Assembly: GCA_903829815.1 (NCBI GenBank)
Contig: CAIKRR010000032.1
Coordinates: 1-64,000 of the forward strand
Reading direction: 5' to 3'
DNA from: an uncultured Pseudomonadota bacterium
GTDB lineage: Bacteria > Pseudomonadota > Gammaproteobacteria > Burkholderiales > SG8-39
Length of the DNA: 64,000 bases
Positions 8,139 to 15,962 of this stretch are shown here, one piece after another. The notes below the pieces were generated by a model. It was not told where the DNA came from. It was given only the letters and a program-made list of their open reading frames with translations, and ran no database searches. Within the stretch, counting starts at the first letter, position 1. Every line of letters starts with the position of its first letter. A program made the position numbers and the translations under genes.

Positions 8139-9539
8139 TCAACCTGCCGTGCCACCGCCTTGAATCAGGTCTCGATAGCGCGCGCAGTACGCTGCCGCCA
8201 CCGCCATCTCTTCGCCATCGTCAAAGGCGGGTATGCCGGCCGCTTCCAGCGTGTCGAACCAGTCGTCGCGCGCCTGGAGCGTGCCCATCATCGAGTGCAT
8301 CATGGGCACCTTCGCTGCCTGGGCCAATCGTGCCAGCGTCGCGACGACCGGGTCAGCATCGACCATGAAAGGCACCACATGCAGGCCGAGCACGACATCG
8401 AAGGTATCGCGAGCCGTGTCCAGCGCACGCTGGAAGACCATCCCAAAGCGGTCTTCGCGTGCGTCGGCCAGCAGGTCGAGTGGATTGGCCACGGCCGCCT
8501 CGGGTGGCAGGGCCGCGCGCAACTCGGCGACAAGCGTTGCCGGCAGCTCGGCCATCACCAGACCCTCGCGTGCGGCTGCGTCGGTGGTGAGCACGCCCGG
8601 GCCGCCTGAATTCGACAGCATGAGCACGCGCCGTCCCAGACCACGCGGGAAGGCACCCAGACCCTTGGCAGCAACCAGCAGCCGGCGCAGATTGTCGACT
8701 TTTAGCACACCGGCCTCGGCCAGCATGGCGTCAAGTTCGTCATCAGGCATCGCGGCGGAGCCCGTGTGGCGGGCAACCGCGCCCGTGCCGGGCGCAGTAC
8801 GCCCGCCAACGAGCGCAATGATCGGCTTGTCGCGCGAGATCGCACGCGCGCTCTGGAGAAAGCGCTTCGGGTCCCCGAATGACTCGACGTAGAGGGCGAT
8901 GACCCGACACAAGGGGTCGGCACCGTAGTGCTCCATGTATTCGGTGACACCGAGCTGCACCGCGTTGCCCACCGAGATGATCGAACCGAACGGCAGATTC
9001 ATCTCGTGACTCTTGGCGATGACCTGCTCGGCGATGGCACCCGACTGCGAAATGAAGGCGACCGGACCACCCCGCGGCATCGCGCGCAGGAAGGCGGCTG
9101 CAAACGGCCGCGCCGGATCAAGCTGGTCGATGACCCCGGCACAATTGGGCCCGGCAACGGTGAGACCGTGTTCGGCAATCAGGGCGCGAAGTTCGCGGTC
9201 GCGGGCCATGCCCACTTCACCGGCCTCGGCAAAACCGCCTGGCAGGATCAGCAGGTTACGATGCCCGGTGGCAGCAGCCTCGCGAACCGCCTCGATGATG
9301 GCGTCGGGACGAATCACGATCACCGCCAGATCGGCAGGCGGGGATACCTCGGCAAGGCTGGCAGCCACCGGCAGGTCGAAGAGGGTGCCGCCGCGCGGGT
9401 TGACCGGGATGACTCGCCCCCCGTAACCGGCGAGCGCCAGATTGCGCAGCACCGCCCCGCCTGAGCTCGTCAGCCGCTCGGCAGCACCGACCACGGCCAC
9501 ACTGGCCGGACGAAGAAGCGCACTCAAGTCGGTCTTCAT
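8139..9539 (-). CDS. NDP-forming acyl-CoA synthetase, alpha subunit only
   Basis: A 466-residue protein of the acetyl-CoA synthetase (ADP-forming)/succinyl-CoA ligase superfamily. It has the N-terminal CoA-binding Rossmann domain (SVAVVGAA) and two ligase-CoA domains, including the phosphohistidine region ARHTGS (His258). These enzymes interconvert acyl-CoA plus NDP and phosphate with acid plus NTP. The ATP-grasp beta subunit that normally completes the active site is neither fused nor adjacent; beta could be encoded elsewhere, or this protein may have another role. It lies in the operon between the unknown 166-residue gene and the oxygenase. Confidence 0.85.
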   Translation of the reverse strand: MKTDLSALLRPASVAVVGAAERLTSSGGAVLRNLALAGYGGRVIPVNPRGGTLFDLPVAASLAEVSPPADLAVIVIRPDAIIEAVREAAATGHRNLLILPGGFAEAGEVGMARDRELRALIAEHGLTVAGPNCAGVIDQLDPARPFAAAFLRAMPRGGPVAFISQSGAIAEQVIAKSHEMNLPFGSIISVGNAVQLGVTEYMEHYGADPLCRVIALYVESFGDPKRFLQSARAISRDKPIIALVGGRTAPGTGAVARHTGSAAMPDDELDAMLAEAGVLKVDNLRRLLVAAKGLGAFPRGLGRRVLMLSNSGGPGVLTTDAAAREGLVMAELPATLVAELRAALPPEAAVANPLDLLADAREDRFGMVFQRALDTARDTFDVVLGLHVVPFMVDADPVVATLARLAQAAKVPMMHSMMGTLQARDDWFDTLEAAGIPAFDDGEEMAVAAAYCARYRDLIQGGGTAG

Positions 9540-9553
9540 GGATAGCCTGATCC

Positions 9554-10054
9554 TCAGAATATGGCGAGACGCCCGTCATACACGCCGAGCAGCCAGCGGC
9601 CCCCGGCGTAGAGCGAGTACTTGCGGATGAACGGATGATCGCCATCGCACCCTGCAACCAGGGCGAGCTCATGATGATAGGCGGCGTATGACGCAGCACC
9701 GGCAGCCACGCGGATCATGCCCGGGTCGTCGTTGCCACCGCGCCCTGCGGCAACGGCTGCCGCCCCATGCAGCAGGTCATTGAGACGCACCCAGTCCGGG
9801 TCGGCCGGGTCGAGATGGGCAACCGCCTCGAGACGGCGGCGTTCGGCCTCCTCGCGCTCCCACCATTCACCGGCAGCACTGCGCAAGAGGCGTGCCGCGT
9901 CAGCCCAGCCCGAGGCGAGCAGGGGTTGGGCGCCCGCCTCGAGACCCAGGCCGCGCAGATATCCGGCGATGTCGGCAAGTTCGGCCTTGCCCAGCGGCTC
10001 ACCCAGCGTGGAGAACCACGCTTGGGCCAGGGCATCGCGCATCGGCTGGCCCAT
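9554..10054 (-). CDS. Conserved-looking hypothetical protein in the aromatic operon
   Basis: A 166-residue soluble protein, Ala/Leu-rich in the first half, with no signal peptide or membrane segment. Notable features are a charged helix with a Trp pair (GEWWEREEAERRRLE) and a C-terminal half rich in aromatics (YAAYHHELALVAG, RKYSLYAGGRWLLGVYDG). I do not recognise the family. It starts immediately after the SDR stop codon and ends 14 bp before the CoA-synthetase start, so it is co-transcribed and may be a hydratase/isomerase-type or assembly protein of the same pathway; that is inference from position only. Confidence 0.75.
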   Translation of the reverse strand: MGQPMRDALAQAWFSTLGEPLGKAELADIAGYLRGLGLEAGAQPLLASGWADAARLLRSAAGEWWEREEAERRRLEAVAHLDPADPDWVRLNDLLHGAAAVAAGRGGNDDPGMIRVAAGAASYAAYHHELALVAGCDGDHPFIRKYSLYAGGRWLLGVYDGRLAIF

Positions 10055-10056
10055 GA

Positions 10057-10989
10057 TCAGAGCACCGGGTCGCCCGAGAACACTTCGAGATCAGTCACCA
10101 GGTCGGTGAAGTGCGGCTCGAAGGTCTTCATTGCAACGGCCATGCCCGGAAGGTCGAGCCCACCCGAAGGCACCAGCTGCTTCATCACCGGCCGCGCCTG
10201 CGAGAAGAGGAATATCTCCCGCCCGCGGGCACCGATCAATTGACCACTGATGTGCCTTGCTGCGGATGAGGCCAGATAGCTCACCAGCCGCGCCACATAC
10301 ACCGGCGACACCTCGAGCGCCTTGGCCTTGTAGGCCGCCTGGGCTTCATTGGCGGGCTGAATGCTCTCTGTGACACGGGTCGAGCCGAAGGGAATGACCG
10401 CGTTGCAGGTGATTCCGGAGCGTGCCAGGTCGTGAGCACTGACTCGGGTCAGGGAAATCAGACCGCCCTTGGCCGCCGCATAGGCGGCCTGGCCAAAATT
10501 ACCGTAGATGGCGGCCGTCGATACCAGGTTGAGGATGGCACCCGGCGCGCGACCGGCCTTGGCCTGATCGCGCATGGCCGGTGTGGCCGCTGCGATGAGC
10601 CGGAAGGCGCCGTTGAGATTGGTGCGAATGACTGCATCCCAGGCGTCAAGATTGGCCTTGAACACGAAACCGTCGCGAATGATGGCGGCATTGTTGACGA
10701 CGATGTCGACGTTGCCGAACTGTTCGATGGCCAATCGCACTGCATCGGCTGCGACCGTCCCCTCGGCAATATCACCGGCAAGCCCGACCGTCCCGGCAAG
10801 GCCGGCAGCCGCCTCCAGGGCGATGTGCGGCGATTCCGGATCCCCGCCAATGGTGACCCCGCTGTCGACGATCACCACATTGGCGCCGTGGGCCACCAGA
10901 TCGGTGGCGATGGCCAGACCGATGCCACGCGCGCCGCCTGAAACGATGGCGGTACGGCCTGCCAGTGCCTGATCAACTGTTTCGCTCAT
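10057..10989 (-). CDS. SDR-family (hydroxyacyl-CoA type?) dehydrogenase
   Basis: A 310-residue short-chain dehydrogenase/reductase. The cofactor motif SGGARGIG is at residues 17-24, the NNAA motif at 99-102, and the catalytic Ser157, Tyr170 and Lys174 are all in place. It carries a roughly 60-residue C-terminal extension beyond the core fold, and overall resembles the dehydrogenase module of multifunctional beta-oxidation enzymes, which suits oxidation of a hydroxyacyl-CoA. The start is supported by GGAGG upstream of the ATG. It is the second gene of the operon, after the reductase. Confidence 0.85.
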   Translation of the reverse strand: MSETVDQALAGRTAIVSGGARGIGLAIATDLVAHGANVVIVDSGVTIGGDPESPHIALEAAAGLAGTVGLAGDIAEGTVAADAVRLAIEQFGNVDIVVNNAAIIRDGFVFKANLDAWDAVIRTNLNGAFRLIAAATPAMRDQAKAGRAPGAILNLVSTAAIYGNFGQAAYAAAKGGLISLTRVSAHDLARSGITCNAVIPFGSTRVTESIQPANEAQAAYKAKALEVSPVYVARLVSYLASSAARHISGQLIGARGREIFLFSQARPVMKQLVPSGGLDLPGMAVAMKTFEPHFTDLVTDLEVFSGDPVL

Positions 10990-11074
10990 GCTGCTGCCTC
11001 CGGCCCCGGCAGGCTGTCGAGCCGCGGGACGATCTGTCTGGAATGGGAATGCGGTCTGTCAGCGGCCGCCGATT

Positions 11075-12079
11075 TCATGCACTGCCCGGCTGATCGTAGA
11101 AGGCATCGGCGTGAATGTCACGCAAACCCAGCCCACGCGAACGCAACAGGGTCGTAGCCGCCTCGACCATGGGCGGCGGACCCGCGAGATAGGCCTTCAG
11201 GCCAGTGACCGTGGCGAGGTCGGTGGCGACCGCTTCGTGCAGGAAACCGCCACGGCGCGTGCCATCGGCCGGGTCGGACAGCACGATGTCGTAGCTGAAC
11301 TGGGGATGCGACGCCGCCAGCTGATCGAGCAGGGTCGCGTTGTAGACGTCACGCTCGGCACGCACCCCGAAATACAGGCGCACCGGCGCCCGATGACCAC
11401 GGTCGAGCAGCAGCCGCAGGATGCTCTGGATCGGAGCAAGCCCGGATCCACCGGCCATCAGAAGCACCGGCCCCTCATGGTAGTCGCGCAGGTAGGATGT
11501 ACCCATCGGCCCCCTGAGCGTGACCTGATCGCCCACCGCAAGCTGTTCGGCCACATGGGTACTGGCACGACCGCCCGGCACCTTGCGCACATGGAACTCG
11601 AGCAGGCCTTCGCCCGGAATGCTCGCCATCGAATACTGCCGCTCGAGTCCGGGGATGAACTCCAGTGAGACATACTGCCCAGCCGAGAAGAAAAATTCGC
11701 CGCGCCCGTCATGCCGCAGATGGACGGACCGGATGTCGTGCGTCAGCCACTCGAGCCGCTCGACCCGACAGGGCAGCACGCGCGACGGATGCATCACGAT
11801 TTCGCCTTCGGGCAGGCGTTTTACCGTGGTGTCGCCCCAGACCTGGGTGCGGCAGGCAAGGATGAGGCCGGTCGCATGCTCCTCGTCGGTCAACGCAAAC
11901 TCGGAATGCTCCAGCTCGTTGACATCACCATCGACGAGTTCGCACTTGCAGGCTCCGCAGTTGCCGGCAAGACAGCTGTGGGAGAAGTACACGCCAGCGC
12001 GCCTGGCCGCATCAAGAACGGTTTCGCCGTCAAGGGCGTCGAGCGTTTCGCCGGAATCGGCAAGTGTGAGAAGCGGCAC
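11075..12079 (-). CDS. [2Fe-2S]/FAD/NAD(P)H oxidoreductase, oxygenase electron donor
   Basis: A 334-residue iron-sulfur flavoprotein. A plant-type ferredoxin domain is first, with Cys36, Cys41, Cys44 (CLAGNCGAC) and a fourth Cys near 75 (LACRT). An FAD-binding barrel follows (RQYSMAS), then the NAD(P) domain (GGSGLAP and AGPPPM). It should pass electrons from NAD(P)H to the PaaA-like oxygenase. Start choice is uncertain: no ATG is available. The GTG at 12079 gives the family-typical N-terminus, while a TTG at 12166 would fall at the predicted transcription start. First gene of the operon. Confidence 0.87.
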   Translation of the reverse strand: MPLLTLADSGETLDALDGETVLDAARRAGVYFSHSCLAGNCGACKCELVDGDVNELEHSEFALTDEEHATGLILACRTQVWGDTTVKRLPEGEIVMHPSRVLPCRVERLEWLTHDIRSVHLRHDGRGEFFFSAGQYVSLEFIPGLERQYSMASIPGEGLLEFHVRKVPGGRASTHVAEQLAVGDQVTLRGPMGTSYLRDYHEGPVLLMAGGSGLAPIQSILRLLLDRGHRAPVRLYFGVRAERDVYNATLLDQLAASHPQFSYDIVLSDPADGTRRGGFLHEAVATDLATVTGLKAYLAGPPPMVEAATTLLRSRGLGLRDIHADAFYDQPGSA

Positions 12080-12172
12080 GATGGAGTTCGACAAGGTTGG
12101 TTGGACGAAGCGTGCGACGCGAGTGCCGTGGCAGAGCAGGCTCAAGGCAGCACTAGCGGGTCGCAAAGTGGT

Positions 12173-12201
12173 AAATTAGCGGCACAATGAGTGGATGTCA
12201 A
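12173..12201 (-). promoter_or_regulatory. Predicted sigma-70 promoter of the aromatic operon
   Basis: On the minus strand a perfect -35 TTGACA (12201-12196) is followed by a 17-bp spacer and a -10 TAATTT (12178-12173) that keeps the three most conserved positions. Transcription would begin near 12166 and leave a leader of about 87 nt before the GTG at 12079. It lies between the operon and the divergent MarR gene, and the palindrome at 12205-12219 sits three bases upstream of the -35. Confidence 0.62.
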
Positions 12202-12707
12202 ATAGTTTGGATACCAAACAAAAAAGCCCATCTGCAACGCCTGTACCGGCGGCGCGACCCAGCAAGGCAACCGCCGATCGCGGTATCGCGCGCGGCATGT
12301 TGCCGCAACTGCTTGGCTACGAGCTGCGCCTCGCCCAGCAGGCCGTCTTTCGCGATTTCGAGTCGTCGGTCGGGTCATTGGGCATATCGGCTGGCCGGGT
12401 CGGCGTACTGATCCTGGTGGAGGCCAACCCAGGCATCGCGCAGAGCCCGCTGGCGCTCGCCGTGGGGCTTGACCGGTCGAGTCTGGTGCCCTTGCTCGAC
12501 CAACTCGAGGAGGCCGGATGGCTCGAGCGGCGCGCCGGCACCGATCGCCGCTCGAACGGGCTGTGGTTGACACCTGCTGGCACGAAACGGCTGGCGCGAG
12601 TGAAAACACAGGTACGCGCTCACGAAAAGCGCATCGCAGCGAGGCTGCAACCGCAGGAGCGCGCCGAGTTGATGCGCCTGCTGCGACTGCTCGCAGTCAC
12701 GCCCTGA
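12195..12707 (+). CDS. MarR-family transcriptional regulator
   Basis: A 170-residue winged-helix regulator. After a 30-residue flexible, Ala/Pro-rich N-terminus comes the MarR fold: dimerisation helix, the helix-turn-helix around LALAVGLDRSSLVPLLDQLEEAGW, and the wing with the conserved D-R pair (RRAGTDRRSNGLWLTPAG). MarR proteins usually repress a divergent catabolic operon and release DNA on binding a pathway aromatic or its CoA ester. It is divergent from the CoA-dependent operon by about 115 bp. The start is uncertain because the operator-like palindrome falls within the first codons from 12195; a start further downstream is possible. Confidence 0.9.
   Translation: MSNSLDTKQKSPSATPVPAARPSKATADRGIARGMLPQLLGYELRLAQQAVFRDFESSVGSLGISAGRVGVLILVEANPGIAQSPLALAVGLDRSSLVPLLDQLEEAGWLERRAGTDRRSNGLWLTPAGTKRLARVKTQVRAHEKRIAARLQPQERAELMRLLRLLAVTP
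12205..12219. promoter_or_regulatory. Palindrome GTTTGG-ATA-CCAAAC, candidate MarR operator
   Basis: A perfect 6-bp inverted repeat with a 3-bp spacer, of the size and symmetry expected for a MarR dimer. It abuts the -35 of the minus-strand promoter and overlaps the 5' end of the marR reading frame, so binding could control both the operon and the regulator. The call rests on symmetry and position only. Confidence 0.55.
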
Positions 12708-12772
12708 CAGCCCACTTTGGCGTACGCTCGCAACGGCGCCGCAGCATGAGTGCGGGGCGCAGGCAGGCCGGT

Positions 12773-14116
12773 TCAGACGGCAGGCGGCGCCGATGCAGGA
12801 TCGAGCGTGCCTGCCGGTAGCCCAACGACCCGTGCCCGCGGGAAGACACAGCGAAATTCCGTGCCGCGTCCGAGTTCAGAGTCGATGAGAAGGCTGGCCT
12901 GATGGCGCAAGAGCACATGTTTCACGATGGCCAGACCCAGACCTGTACCACCGGTCTCTCGTGAGCGACTCCGATCGACCCGGTAAAACCGTTCAGTCAG
13001 ACGTGGAATGTGTTCAGCCGCAATGCCAATACCCGTATCGGATACCGAATACACGGCACCGTCCTCGGCCGCCTCCCAGCGCAGCGTGATCACGCCACCC
13101 GCGGGGGTATATCGAATTGCATTGGAGAGCAGGTTGGCGAAAGCGCTGCGCAGTTCATCGGCGCTGCCGCGCAACCCGATCGAGGCCGCTTTGACCTCGA
13201 TGCGATGGCGCCCGGCGCTCAGGCTTCGCCCCTCTTCGAGAAGGCCCAGGACCAACGAGTCCATATCCACGACCGATTCGATCACCGGGTTATCACCGGC
13301 TTCCAGTCGCGACAGGGTCAGCAGATCTTCGACCAGATGATTCATTCGCTGAGCCTGGTCGTACATCACCTGAACCGCTCGGGTACGCAAGACACCTTCG
13401 ATCTCGCCCTCGACCATATGCTCGAGATAGCCATTGATCACGGTGAGCGGCGTGCGCAGTTCATGAGAGACATTGGCGATGAAGTCGCGACGGATGCTTT
13501 CGGTGCGCTCGATCGCCGTCACATCCCGCAGCACCAGCAGCCGATCGTGCTCGCCAAATTGGGCCACCTGCAGCGAGAGAAACGCCGGGGGCACCGCAGT
13601 CGTCTCGAATACCAGTGGCTGGCCCGGGACGCCCACCGAACCATCGCCGAGCCAGGCTGCCAGCCCCGGGTAGCGCACCAGGTTGGTGAGGATCCGCCCC
13701 CGATCGCTGACCCGGTCGATCGCCAGCAGACGCTCGGCTACCGTGTTGCACCACTCGATGCGCAGATCGCGATCGAGGAGCACGACACCGTCGGGCAAGG
13801 CCTGGGTCGCCAATTCCATGCGCTTGAGCGCATCGGCCAGACGGGCCTGGACGTGCTGCTCGCGCCGGTGCACACGGTAGAGCTCGGAAAACACCTCGCC
13901 CCAGGCACCCCAGCCATCGGGTACCCGCGCAATGTCGGGCTGTCGCAACCAGCGACACAGACGGTCGAGATAGCGCAACTGGATGAGCACAAAGCCGAAC
14001 AGGCCAGCCGCCAACACGGCAAGTGCCATGACGGGGCCCGACAGGATCAGGCCGACCAGGGCCAGAGCAATGACCAGCCCGATGCGCACGGCTGGTGCAA
14101 GCCAGAAGATGTTCAT
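12773..14116 (-). CDS. phoR: Phosphate regulon sensor histidine kinase PhoR
   Basis: A 447-residue membrane kinase that phosphorylates PhoB when phosphate is scarce. It has an N-terminal pair of hydrophobic segments (residues about 5-45), a PAS-like region, the dimerisation/H-box FIANVSHELRTPL with phospho-acceptor His218, and the ATPase domain with N-box (NLLSNAIRYTP), DTGIGI and TGLGLAIVK. No large periplasmic loop is present, as usual for PhoR. The ATG at 14116 gives MNIFW leading into the membrane segment and is preferred to an upstream extension. It is the last gene of phoU-phoB-phoR and converges on marR. Confidence 0.93.
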   Translation of the reverse strand: MNIFWLAPAVRIGLVIALALVGLILSGPVMALAVLAAGLFGFVLIQLRYLDRLCRWLRQPDIARVPDGWGAWGEVFSELYRVHRREQHVQARLADALKRMELATQALPDGVVLLDRDLRIEWCNTVAERLLAIDRVSDRGRILTNLVRYPGLAAWLGDGSVGVPGQPLVFETTAVPPAFLSLQVAQFGEHDRLLVLRDVTAIERTESIRRDFIANVSHELRTPLTVINGYLEHMVEGEIEGVLRTRAVQVMYDQAQRMNHLVEDLLTLSRLEAGDNPVIESVVDMDSLVLGLLEEGRSLSAGRHRIEVKAASIGLRGSADELRSAFANLLSNAIRYTPAGGVITLRWEAAEDGAVYSVSDTGIGIAAEHIPRLTERFYRVDRSRSRETGGTGLGLAIVKHVLLRHQASLLIDSELGRGTEFRCVFPRARVVGLPAGTLDPASAPPAV

Positions 14117-14144
14117 CCGTAAACCTGCATGGCAAGTCCTGGCC

Positions 14145-14849
14145 TCAGGCGGGGCGGGCGAGCTTGTAGCCGGCACCGCGCACGGTGACCAGCCAGGCAT
14201 CGGCACCCGCACCAAGGGTCAGGCGCAGGCGACGCATATGCACGTCGACCGTGCGCTCCTCGATGAACACATGGTCGCCCCAGACCTTGTCGAGCAGTTG
14301 CGAACGCGAGAACACGCGCTCGGGGTGAGCAAGCAGAAAGCGCAGCAGCCGGTATTCGGTAGGACCGATGTCGACAGGAGCGCCCGCGACCGCGACCACA
14401 TGACTGCGTGCATCCAGACGGATCGGGCCGAGCTCGAGCACCTCGCTGCCCTGCTCCGGTGCACGACGCCGGAGGACGGCACGTATGCGGGCAACCAGCT
14501 CACGCGGGGCGAAAGGTTTGACCACGTAATCGTCTGCACCCTGATCGAGGCCTGTCACCCGATCGGTCTCGGCTGCGCGGGCCGTCAACATGATGATGGG
14601 CAGATCACGCGTGCGCAGCTGACTGCGCAGCCGCTGCGCCAGAACCACGCCCGACATGCCGGGAAGCATCCAGTCGAGCAGTGCGATGTCGGGCAGTATC
14701 TCGTTGATGCGCTCGAGCGCCTCTTCGGCCGTGCTGGTGATGATGGTCCCGAAGCCGGCATGGCTCAGGGTAAAACCGATCAGTTCCTGGATAGCCGGGT
14801 CATCTTCGACGACCAGGACCGTTGTCGCTGCTGAATCACCTGCGGTCAT
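14145..14849 (-). CDS. phoB: Phosphate regulon response regulator PhoB
   Basis: A 234-residue OmpR-class regulator. The receiver domain has the acidic pair EDD, phospho-acceptor Asp59 in LLDWMLPG, the conserved Thr (LTARA) and Lys (VVKPFAP). The C-terminal winged-helix DNA-binding domain contains ERTVDVHMRRLR, very like E. coli PhoB. Phosphorylated by PhoR it binds Pho boxes, one of which lies upstream of this same operon at 15768-15785, implying autoactivation. It starts 28 bp upstream of phoR and follows phoU by 81 bp. Confidence 0.95.
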   Translation of the reverse strand: MTAGDSAATTVLVVEDDPAIQELIGFTLSHAGFGTIITSTAEEALERINEILPDIALLDWMLPGMSGVVLAQRLRSQLRTRDLPIIMLTARAAETDRVTGLDQGADDYVVKPFAPRELVARIRAVLRRRAPEQGSEVLELGPIRLDARSHVVAVAGAPVDIGPTEYRLLRFLLAHPERVFSRSQLLDKVWGDHVFIEERTVDVHMRRLRLTLGAGADAWLVTVRGAGYKLARPA

Positions 14850-14930
14850 GCGAAGCTGCTCATCGAAGACATCTCATCGATCATTGCTGCCGTCGCTGCG
14901 GCAAAGGCTGGGGCAGGGCGCGAGACACGC

Positions 14931-15632
14931 TCAGTCTGCCTGCGACGTGGGCTTGGTCGAGCGATGGCGGATATCGGTGCCATCGACGATGTACACCACA
15001 TGCTCGGCGATATTCTTGGCGTGATCACCGATGCGCTCGATCGCCTTGGCAATCCACACGATATCGATGGCGGTAGAGATCGTGCGCGGATCCTCCATCA
15101 TGTAGGTGACCAGTTGTCGCATGATGGCGCGGAACTCGTTGTCGAGGAGCACGTCTTCACGAATGAGGTCGCGGGCCGCGTGCGCATCCAGCCGCGCGTA
15201 GGCGTCGAGCGCCTTGCGCAATTGGGTCAACGCCACGTCGGCCGCGTGGGTGACATCGGCCAGACGCGGTACCTGCAACGGCCCGCGGTCGAGCAACTGG
15301 CGGGCGGTGCGTGCAATCTTCTTGGCTTCATCGCCCATGCGCTCGAGGTCGGTAACCGTCTTGGCGATGGACAGCACGGTACGCAGATCACCTGCGGTGG
15401 GCTGGCGCCGTGCAATGATCTGGGCGCACGCCTCGTCGATATCGATCTCGAACTCGTTCACCTGACGATCGATCTCGATGGCGGTTTCGATGGAATCGAT
15501 ATCCCCGGACGAAAGGCCGCGAATGGCATTGCGAATCTGCGACTCCACCAGACCGCCCATCTGCAGAACCTTGGACCGCACGCTCTCCAGGTCGGAGTCG
15601 AACTGCTTGAATGTGTGCTCGGTCGGTGGCAT
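14931..15632 (-). CDS. phoU: Phosphate signalling/transport regulator PhoU
   Basis: A 233-residue all-helical protein made of two PhoU three-helix repeats, each with an acidic metal-cluster motif (E/DxxxD patterns such as ERMGDEAKKIA and ERIGDHAKNIAE). PhoU couples the Pst transporter to PhoR and keeps the regulon off when phosphate is sufficient. In many relatives it follows pstSCAB, but here no pst gene lies upstream; instead it is first behind its own Pho-box promoter. The ATG at 15632 gives a normal N-terminus (HTFKQFDSDLESVRSKVLQMG). Confidence 0.95.
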   Translation of the reverse strand: MPPTEHTFKQFDSDLESVRSKVLQMGGLVESQIRNAIRGLSSGDIDSIETAIEIDRQVNEFEIDIDEACAQIIARRQPTAGDLRTVLSIAKTVTDLERMGDEAKKIARTARQLLDRGPLQVPRLADVTHAADVALTQLRKALDAYARLDAHAARDLIREDVLLDNEFRAIMRQLVTYMMEDPRTISTAIDIVWIAKAIERIGDHAKNIAEHVVYIVDGTDIRHRSTKPTSQAD

Positions 15633-15751
15633 CGGGCAAAATCCTCGAAGCGATGATCAATCGGTTGAGCCTACCAGAGCGGAAACCTTCAGGCGCTGGG
15701 TGAGTGCACAAGGGGTCATGCGGGCGCAGCGAAGGCGCACGCAATGTCTTC

Positions 15752-15785
15752 AGTATGTTGCACCTTTATGACACGCGCATGACAG
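15752..15785 (-). promoter_or_regulatory. Pho box and -10 of the phoU-phoB-phoR operon
   Basis: On the minus strand CTGTCAT (15785-15779), a 4-bp GCGC spacer and GTGTCAT (15774-15768) form the 11-bp-period direct repeat recognised by PhoB, with one mismatch to the E. coli 7-mer consensus. A -10-like CATACT follows after 10 bp (15757-15752), the arrangement of E. coli Pho promoters in which the box replaces the -35. The leader to phoU would be about 110 nt. Confidence 0.8.
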
Positions 15786-15821
15786 CGTCGCCACCGGGTC
15801 GTGGCGGCGAATGGCGGCACA

Positions 15822-15859
15822 TGTCGCCCCGTACTGCCTTGGCGCAGCACGGGGCGACA
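15822..15859. repeat. 38-nt near-perfect palindrome (strong hairpin)
   Basis: Two 16-nt arms pair with a single mismatch around a 6-nt loop CTTGGC. The outer arms are TGTCGCCCCGT and ACGGGGCGACA. It lies between the Pho promoter (minus strand) and ubiK (plus strand). Neither side has a T-tract, so it is not a standard intrinsic terminator. It could be a structured leader or insulator, a small-RNA element, a protein-binding palindrome or a dispersed repeat unit. Confidence 0.7.
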
Positions 15860-15962
15860 GACTTGCCAGTATCTTCCCCGAAGAGGCTATCCTCACAGGC
15901 ATGGCGTCGGCGTTGATGGCGCCACGAAACTCTCGCCCGCCCGCTTTCCAGAGGATGAAATC

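Noticed and set aside
6990-8609. 539-codon plus-strand open frame
   Set aside because: Spans antisense of three minus-strand operon genes with clear family motifs; a shadow frame.
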